DNA from: Euborellia annulipes
Taxonomy: Eukaryota; Arthropoda; Insecta; Dermaptera; Anisolabididae
NCBI GenBank assembly: GCA_023213315.1
Contig: JAKCPI010028458.1
Location: 1 to 64,000, forward strand
Direction of reading: 5' to 3'
Length of the DNA: 64,000 nucleotides
Position 1 is the first letter of the stretch. Every line of letters begins with the position of its first letter. The notes beneath the pieces are model-generated. The model was not told where the DNA came from. It saw only the letters and a program-made list of their open reading frames with translations, and did no database searches. Position numbers and translations under genes: made by a program. This document shows positions 57,191 to 64,000 of the stretch, piece by piece.

Positions 57191-57634
57191 ATAAAATCCG
57201 AATTTATATAGCTTCTTCACCGACATTTTAACAAAGTTCAAGTTGATTTCTCTTTTATTTCTTGTGAATACAAATTTTCTATTTGATTATGCATATAATT
57301 CATTTAAAATATAAAGGCCTATAATATGCTGTGGATATGCAAATGCAGAGAGTGAGTGAGTGCTTGAGGGCTCTTCTTTTTTTTCTTTGATATATATTTA
57401 TAAATAATATACATATAAAGACCTGCTCGTTCGTTCACCTTTAGCTCTTCATCTTTATCTTCTCTCAATATCCAGTCAATCAATAATTATTATTATTAGT
57501 GGTTATATATCTCAAAGAAATTTCGTTATTTATTATTAAGATCACGCTATTTTTTTTTTATTTTAAACTTAATAGTAGACATTCTTCGTGAAAGATGAAT
57601 TGAGAAATGCTAAGTGACAAACTAATAATTAAAT
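57190..57634. other. AT-rich stretch, no gene seen
   Basis: CATATAAAGACCTGC near 57410 is weakly TATA-like; nothing else. Confidence 0.5.
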
Positions 57635-58516
57635 TTAAGCCCGATAAGGAGGCATAGCTGTTCGCATGTTTTTGCCGATAAGATGGCGCTAGGGGTCTTA
57701 AAGATTTAGCCAAAAAGCCCAACTATTACTAAAATTTGCCAACAGATGGCAGGATGATAGGGCTATTTTTAATCTCATGTAAGCCTACGGGCTTGGTCTG
57801 TTTGGTAGCGTGCCTACCTTATATACCAAACGTCGCGGGTTCGGACCCTAGCCAGTCCGATGATTTTATTTAAGCCATTTGGTGAATACCAGATGACTTA
57901 AATAGAAATGTCTGAACCCCCACTAGATATTTTCAATACAAGGGTTATCGTCAAAGTCTTAAATGGCCTGAGTTGCCGAAAAGACTCTGTGAATGTGTGT
58001 GTGAGTGTGAGTGTGAATGAGAAAAAAGTGTGATTGTTTAAAAGAAAAAAAAAAATAATAATGAATAGTTTATAAATATTATTATATATTATATAACATT
58101 TACAACAGCATAAAAATATACTAAATATATGCTTATAAGTGATCAGATAATGCCGTAAGATAACCAGTCCAACCATCTATCGGCAGAAAGCTCGACTATT
58201 TTGACGGTTTTTTAATTATAAATCATCTAAAATTACTTTAAGTTTTTCTTAATTATTAATAATAATAAGTAATAATTAATAATAATAATTAATAATAATA
58301 ATAATTCATTTTTAAATTAAAAAAAAAATTAAAATTATTGTAACAATATTTGTTTGATTACAACAAAATTTTTTTTCATAATTTTTTAAGTCAATAAAAA
58401 AATTATAATTTTCTGTTACAATAAGCCTTTATGAATATTATTCATTAAAAAAAAACTGCATTGAAAAATTTCAAATAATCGAGTTTTTTTTTAAGTACGT
58501 TTAGAACTCCCCTTAA
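57635..58516 (+). mobile_element. TTAA-flanked piggyBac-type element, copy D, split by SINE-A
   Basis: TTAA at 57635-57638 and 58513-58516. Shares GATAAGGAGGCATAGCTG and GCCAACAGATGGCAGGATG with copy C. A SINE-A sits at 57781-58050. Confidence 0.8.
57781..58050 (+). mobile_element. SINE-A, near full length
   Basis: CTACGGGCTTGGTCTGTTTG, GGGTTCGGACCCTAGCC, GCCTGAGTTGCCGAAAAG, TG-rich tail, poly-A. About 24 bp of the host element is missing at the site. Confidence 0.85.
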
Positions 58517-58519
58517 ATA

Positions 58520-59660
58520 GAAAAAAAATTATATAGAAGAGGTTTTATTTCTAAAATACCAAAAAAAATATTTCCATAAGAAAGCATTGGCAAAACTAAC
58601 AAAAATTATTATTCTAAGGCGTGCCCGAAATAAATTCCTGGCCTTTAAAAGGAGGGGAGAGGATTCTTTTTTTCTCTTTTATCCTTTAGATTTTATTTTC
58701 AAGGGGGGGGGGGGGGGGAGGGACCATTTCATTTCACACTTTTTGACGGGTTCATTTCAGTGGTCGTCGTGGTTTCCTTTAGTAAAAAAAAAAAGAGAGA
58801 AAAGCAGGTCCATTATGTGTGAATTATTGCTCGCCGACATTCGCTCGCGCCTTGCGTTTTAATTAATCAAACTTCTCTCTCTCTCTCTTTTTTCTCTCTC
58901 CTAAGTCACTTGGAATTAATTTTTTATATATTATATATTTTTCATTCGAATTTTGTATAAATTTTTTTTTATAAAATTTATAATAGTGAAGTTTTATGAA
59001 TTATATATCCCGCGGGGGCCCGGAATTTAGGGGGGGAAAAAAATTTTTTAAAAAAAAAAAAAAAAAAAAAATTAAAAAAAAAAAATAAAATAAAACCCCC
59101 CCCCCCCCCCCCCGGGGGTACCCTGGTATATTACGGATAAACATTTATGATAAAAACCAGGCGCGGTCCGGGTTTTGTTTGAGTAGGAGATGATTTTTGT
59201 TTAGTTATTTTGTTAGAAGAAGAATGGGTCGAAATTATTATTTTTTTTAATCAGAAAATCTTTTATCTTTAAAAAATCTGCAAAAAAATTGACTAAAAAT
59301 CAGGGCTGGGATTGAAATTTTGTCCCCCCCCCCCCCCCCGTTTGCCATAAAATATTTAACTACAAAACCCTCTTTACTCGTTCAGAGAGAAGCTTCTCGT
59401 GTCTAGGGTTCCGGGTTCGTATCCCGTCCCAAGCAAGAAAAATTTATTACATTTGAATTGGCTACCTATCATTTGAAATAAATGGAGCGTTTATTTTGAA
59501 AGTGGTGTAAGTCCATTTTAAAAAAATGAGATTTCACATAATTTATGCTTAAATTAATGTAAATTTTCTATCTATAAATAGCTAGTGGTAAATTTCTTAA
59601 AAAATTCCCATGTTTTGTATACAATTGAAAATTGGTCGGTAAATAGATTTTTTAATAAAC
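58520..59660. other. Homopolymer-rich stretch, no gene seen
   Basis: G16 (58703-58718), an A-rich run then C18 (59041-59113), C16 (59324-59339). A tRNA-like CCGGGTTCGTATCCCG is at 59408-59425. Confidence 0.55.
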
Positions 59661-59661
59661 A

Positions 59662-59779
59662 GATTACCTCTATACCAAGGGTCGCGGGTTCGGATCCATG
59701 CCATGAATTGCCCAAAATACTGTGTGTATGTGTGTGAGTGTGAGTGTGAATGAGAAAAAAAAGTGTGTTAAAAAAAAAA
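59662..59779 (+). mobile_element. SINE-A with internal deletion
   Basis: GGTCGCGGGTTCGGATCCAT joins GAATTGCCCAAAATACTGTG; TG repeat and poly-A follow. Confidence 0.7.
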
Positions 59780-59905
59780 ATTCTAATATATTGGCAAAAA
59801 CTAGATATATATCGACACAAAAAATCTGGTGTGACAAGCACAGAACACAACTTTTAATTACCGAAGGTAATAGAAAGCTGCTGCTGTGCGACCATCACTC
59901 CAGAT
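59780..59905 (+). mobile_element. R1 3' end with hairpin
   Basis: AATATATTGGCAAAAACTAG then ATCTGGTGTGACAAGCAC and a degraded inverse. Confidence 0.6.
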
Positions 59906-59909
59906 TGTT

Positions 59910-60535
59910 TAAATATGGAATATTCTCCCTTATAAACAATTTTGAAATTAAAAATTGAAATCTTAGAAAACGATTTGATTGAATAAAGTATTAACAAAAT
60001 ATTTTCTTTTGATTTATACTCTAGGTCGTAATAATAATTACTATTAGGTTACTTTTCTTTTTTTTTCTCTCTCTCATTCTTCTTAACTGGTTTTTAATGG
60101 ATTTTCAAACTCTACTAGAAAACAAAAGCAATAAAAATGGTGGAAGAAGCTTGCAAGATAACTTGGAGACAAAAGAGTTGCGCTGCGCAAGCGCATGGTT
60201 TTACTTTGCAGTGCGCGGTGGGGGGGGGGGAGGGGGGGGGGGGGTCTTGGCATATTTTCGCCCGTAAATAGAGCGTCATTGACAACAAGAGAGAAAAGAT
60301 CCAGACTCTCTATCTCTTTCTTTAAAGACAACAGGACAAGAAGACAAGAGACAATCTCCCTCTCACTCCAAGGACGTACTCTCTCTCTTTATTTCTCTAT
60401 CTTATTATTACTCATTGAAAATTTTTAATGTCATTGTATTAAATCTTGAATTTTTCTACTATCTAATAAAATAAATAATTAAATTTTATTTTTGAATGTT
60501 TTTTGTTTAAATGGTATAAGAAATTTATATAATTC
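59910..60535. other. Single-copy stretch, no gene established
   Basis: G-run cluster at 60221-60244 and GA/CT tracts to 60400; no supported frame. Confidence 0.5.
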
Positions 60536-60539
60536 GCTA

Positions 60540-61502
60540 ATGTCCGTCTGTCCATGTCTATTTGGGCAACTTCCCGTTGGAATTTGGAAATAAAATTTTT
60601 TATGCTTAAAGTGGACCTTCTAGGGATTACAGGAAAATTATTTTCATCCCGAAATTTCTATAACTTTTTGAGTTATTAATTTCTAAAATTACGATTTCTC
60701 CCATAGGAAATGTATAGAGAAATATTTATGTATTCTTTGCATTTATGTATTCTTTGCATTTATGTATTCTTTGAATCCTCAAGGAGAATTGGGATAGTAA
60801 TAATAATTTTTTTTTTCATAATTAAGAAAAGGCGAGGATCCGCCGCAGGCGGACCCGAGCCAGCTAGCGGGAGGTCCAGGGGGCGAAAATTTCCATAAGC
60901 CCTGTGTATTTTTCAAATTAATTTTTCAGGTCTTCGACCTAATGTTACATCCCTATGGCGATTTAGAGGTTAATTTCGATTAACACCCTTTGAAACTTTA
61001 CGCCTCTGGCTGGCAAGTTTATTGCCATTATTCTTGATGCAATGAAAGTGTTAAGATCTTAAGGAAGGATCTTGAGTTCAAGCGAGTGTACTGACTGGGC
61101 ACAGAAAAAGGGTCTATTTATGACTGTTTAAAGAATCAGTCGTATGCGTGCCCTATTATTTTTTTAAACTGACTGCGGATCTCCCCCCCACAGGCCTAGT
61201 AATATTCCTGGAAAGCTGGCTCACAGAGCTACCAACTGCCTCTCTAATTTCCAAGCTAATTTGTCGATTTTGTGTTTTAATATTGAAGAAATTTGATTAT
61301 AATTATTTTAAGAGATTCAAATTATAACTTCGTTACTCCGAGATCCATGTACTATATGTGTACTTAATTTCAAGTAGATTTATTGAAAATTGTGGATTTC
61401 TATAGAACATATACCCAGTTCATTTATATATTTCATTTATATATACTGGTATATATAGATTGATTGTCGAGTGGTATAGCCAAAATCGCACTGTGCGGCT
61501 AG
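60540..61502 (+). mobile_element. Helitron-like region
   Basis: 60640-60895 carries family words CCGAAATTTCTATAACTTTT, CATAATTAAGAAAAGGCGAG and GCCGCAGGCGGACCCGAG. A separate terminus CGCACTGTGCGG-CTAG-T ends at 61502. Whether one element spans both is uncertain. Confidence 0.45.
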
Positions 61503-61504
61503 TC

Positions 61505-62095
61505 ATTAGGCCTACTAAAAACCTTTTTATTTATTTTTTATGTTTTAAATAAATAAAAATTTCTACATATTTTTTTTTACTATTGTAGGGTGGGTGTGAG
61601 GGGGGGAGTAGAAGAGAGGGACAGAATGAGTTGAGTTGTCCCCGGAGATTTGCTAATGATGCGTTGGGATGCTGTCAGCTTCTGAGCATCGCATCTCCTT
61701 TTCTAGTAGAATGGACGACTATCACGTCCCATCCACAAGTTGCATGCTCTCTTCTTCTTGATGTCGTCCATTCGTCTATGAAGAAACGTTTTTTTTTTTT
61801 TTTTTTTTTTTTTTTGCTATCACAAGTCTGAGCAATGGCAAAAAAAAGCCATTTTTGACTCAACTCACGCATTCACTATTTATTATATTAAGGCACTTTC
61901 TAAGAAGATAAATTAAAATTAAAAAACACGAGGTGAATATATTATTTATAGAAGTGATACACAAAATCATGAAGATGATACAAGTGTCGAAATACTATCA
62001 CCAATAAATACCAATAAATAAGATATTGAAACATATCACCTTGTGTTTTTATAATCAATTTAGCTAATTAAATCATGTTTCAACTAAAACCAATG
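61505..62095. other. Single-copy stretch with T27 run, no gene established
   Basis: T run at 61789-61815. The part 61620-61780 is mixed composition without splice-bounded coding. Confidence 0.5.
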
Positions 62096-62105
62096 GGGTA
62101 CCAGT

Positions 62106-62374
62106 CATGGGAGTACCCAGCGAGGGGCAGGGGGCAGCTGCCCCCCCCCCCCTTAGAAGAAAAAAATTAAATGCTTATAAAGTGATGAAATGAAACAAAA
62201 TTAGGTAGGGCGATAGCGACGGGGGCTCGTTAGGACTCAAGGGTTTTTATGTGCCCTTTTCGAAGGCTTTTCCCCTATAGCCCCTATATATAGGTCTATA
62301 TATGAAAAAGCTATGTCACGACCTGGACAGCCATGATCTGCCCTCCTCTAGATTTGATCCTGGGTACGCCCTTG
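62106..62374. mobile_element. hAT-type MITE, 269 bp
   Basis: Ends CATGGGAGTACCCAG and CTGGGTACGCCCTTG; exact duplication GTACCAGT at 62098-62105 and 62375-62382. Internal C12 run. Confidence 0.87.
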
Positions 62375-62382
62375 GTACCAGT

Positions 62383-62815
62383 TAATGTTTCAACAATGAA
62401 AATAACTTATGTTATAAAGACGAATCATGTGATTTTTCTTTTATAAAATGCAGTTATTGTAAGAATGAGATTTGTTTTAAGCATTTTTTCATTGAATTTC
62501 ACTATTGTACTGATTTTATAGATTAAGTTAAAAATATTTAAAAAAATATTTCTGTATGCCCATCCCTGAAACTTTTTTCATCTAAATTAATCTTTAGATG
62601 AGTTCTTTAAATGCACCAAGTTTCAAAAGAATCGGCGATTCACCTTTTGGGTGACATTCCTTGTTAGGGGAGGCGAGAATATTAGCCAGAGAGCAATTTT
62701 TTAAATGATTGCTAAAGTCTTATAAATCTAATAATAAATAATATAATAGTTTGTATTAATAAATTTTTTTGCACTAAAAATGTTTGAATTTGTATTATTT
62801 TTTAAAATGAGGGAG
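62383..62815. other. AT-rich stretch, no gene seen
   Basis: Nothing recognisable. CCCATCCCTGAAA near 62559 is a stray hAT-like end. Confidence 0.5.
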
Positions 62816-62826
62816 ACGTTATACGA

Positions 62827-63089
62827 CAGTGGCGTAGTGAGGGGGGGGGGGCCCGGGCGCTATTCACAAAGGGGCGCCAAATGGTTCGCAAAACAAAAAA
62901 TTGATGGATAATTTTGTCTCAAATTTAAAGCCTAGCTTGAGCCTATGACTTTATTTATTTTACAATACTTTATTTATTTATTAATTTGCGGGTATATTTT
63001 ACATATAATATTATATGGGTTTCGAAGAGGGAGGGGGCGCTAAAAAAGGTAATGTGCCCCGGGCGCGAATTAAACTCGCTACGCCACTG
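62827..63089. mobile_element. hAT-type MITE, 263 bp
   Basis: Ends CAGTGGCGTAGTGAG and CTCGCTACGCCACTG (one mismatch); exact duplication TTATACGA at 62819-62826 and 63090-63097. G12 run next to the left end. Confidence 0.92.
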
Positions 63090-63099
63090 TTATACGATT

Positions 63100-63655
63100 A
63101 AAATTTTTAAGGGAGGCGTGATAACATTAAATTTGAAAACCACTGATCTAGGGGGTGCCTAAGTTAAAAAGAAAATTTCAACCTCAATTTGAAAGTTTTA
63201 TAAACATATAGACTACATTTAAATAGCCGGGCAACAAATGAATAGGCCCGAATCAATAGCAAAGAATACAAATATTTTTCGCCACTTTGGCACTCTAAAG
63301 AGAAGACGTTTTAACAACGGTTGCTAGGGTTAACTCAAAAGTGGGATTTTTTGACTTTCGCCACTATGATTCTCACCAGGTGATATTATAATGTAGTCTA
63401 TATATAAATAATTTACCTTCACGTCAATTTATTCTAAAAATTTTAAAGTCAAAATCAAATCAAGTATAGTTCTTTTTTTTGTGAATTGTGTGTGTGTGAA
63501 ACGTGTTATTGCGTGTCAAAAGATTTGGGTAGAGTGCGTGGTCCAGCCTATCATTCTCTCTTTCTCTCTTTTCTGATGGACAGACAGACAACACAATAAA
63601 TCCTGTGCAAGGAGTAGAGTGCAAAGTGTTTGCCACACGCACGGCACCTCTCTCT
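63100..63655. other. AT-rich stretch, no gene seen
   Basis: TG tract at 63486-63498 and CT tracts; no supported frame. Confidence 0.5.
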
Positions 63656-63660
63656 TTTTT

Positions 63661-64000
63661 TATTTTCTCTTACCTCTATATATATATGTTAATATATATA
63701 GAGAGAGAAAGTATTGGATTCATGTCAAAAATTCGCTGTCGAGATTTTGATGGATATACACGTTTTGAGGTCCCCTGAATCCAAAAAAGTGGTTTTCGCG
63801 ACATGGTCTGTCTGTGTGTGCGTGTGTGTGTCTGTGTTCAATTTTAAGCATGAAGGAATTGAGCTATGAGGCTGAAATTTTATATTTAAGTTTTGTACCA
63901 TCCTGGACCGTGAAAATAAGCTTTTAAACAAAATCGCCCAAAGAGTACTAGTACTTTACTGATGTACTTTTTCAGTTTTTTCCGATTTTCTCAAAATTTT
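63661..64000 (+). mobile_element. R1 repeat, cut by window end
   Basis: Left palindrome ATTTTCTCTTACCTCTATAT then GAGAGAGAAAGTATTGG, and about 300 bp of body matching 17986-18632 closely. Confidence 0.75.

Overview
The window is AT-rich (roughly 30% G+C by eye) animal nuclear DNA. It is almost entirely non-coding and dense in short transposable elements. The one gene I can name is an FBXL7-type F-box/leucine-rich-repeat gene on the minus strand. Its F-box and LRR residues look arthropod-like. The many tRNA-derived SINEs, hAT-type MITEs and GA/TG microsatellites would suit a crustacean, but that is inference.

FBXL7: two coding exons are visible, at 17169-17368 and 11638-12404, separated by a 4.76-kb intron. 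Splice phases match exactly and the join reads through. Together they encode about 322 residues: a Pro/Ala-rich N-terminus, a complete F-box and the first LRRs. The remaining LRR exons should lie left of coordinate 1. The 46 kb right of 17405 is either a long 5' intron or upstream intergenic DNA. A weak extra candidate coding exon lies at 3084-3305 (+).

The rest is a layered set of elements: (i) a tRNA-derived SINE family (SINE-A), several copies with exact target duplications; (ii) a second, roughly 224-bp repeat (SINE-B) and a longer tRNA-headed retroposon (SINE-C); (iii) short hAT-type elements with 8-bp duplications and unusual internal G/C homopolymers; (iv) TTAA-flanked, piggyBac-type elements of about 0.6 kb; (v) Helitron-like 3' ends (hairpin then CTAG-T); (vi) fold-back, Penelope-like units carrying hammerhead-like cores; (vii) an unclassified repeat of about 0.6 kb (R1) with palindromic ends; and (viii) two decayed LINE fragments. 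Nested insertions give a relative chronology.

The most interesting unexplained signal is a dispersed 14-bp motif, GCATTNAAGTCTCC. It has eight exact copies and about ten close variants on both strands, with unrelated flanks, mostly at 25-35 kb and often in pairs. It does not belong to any element listed here. Also notable are a 463-bp palindrome, a 980-bp direct-plus-inverted compound insertion with a 13-bp target duplication, and an excess of full TGACGTCA palindromes.
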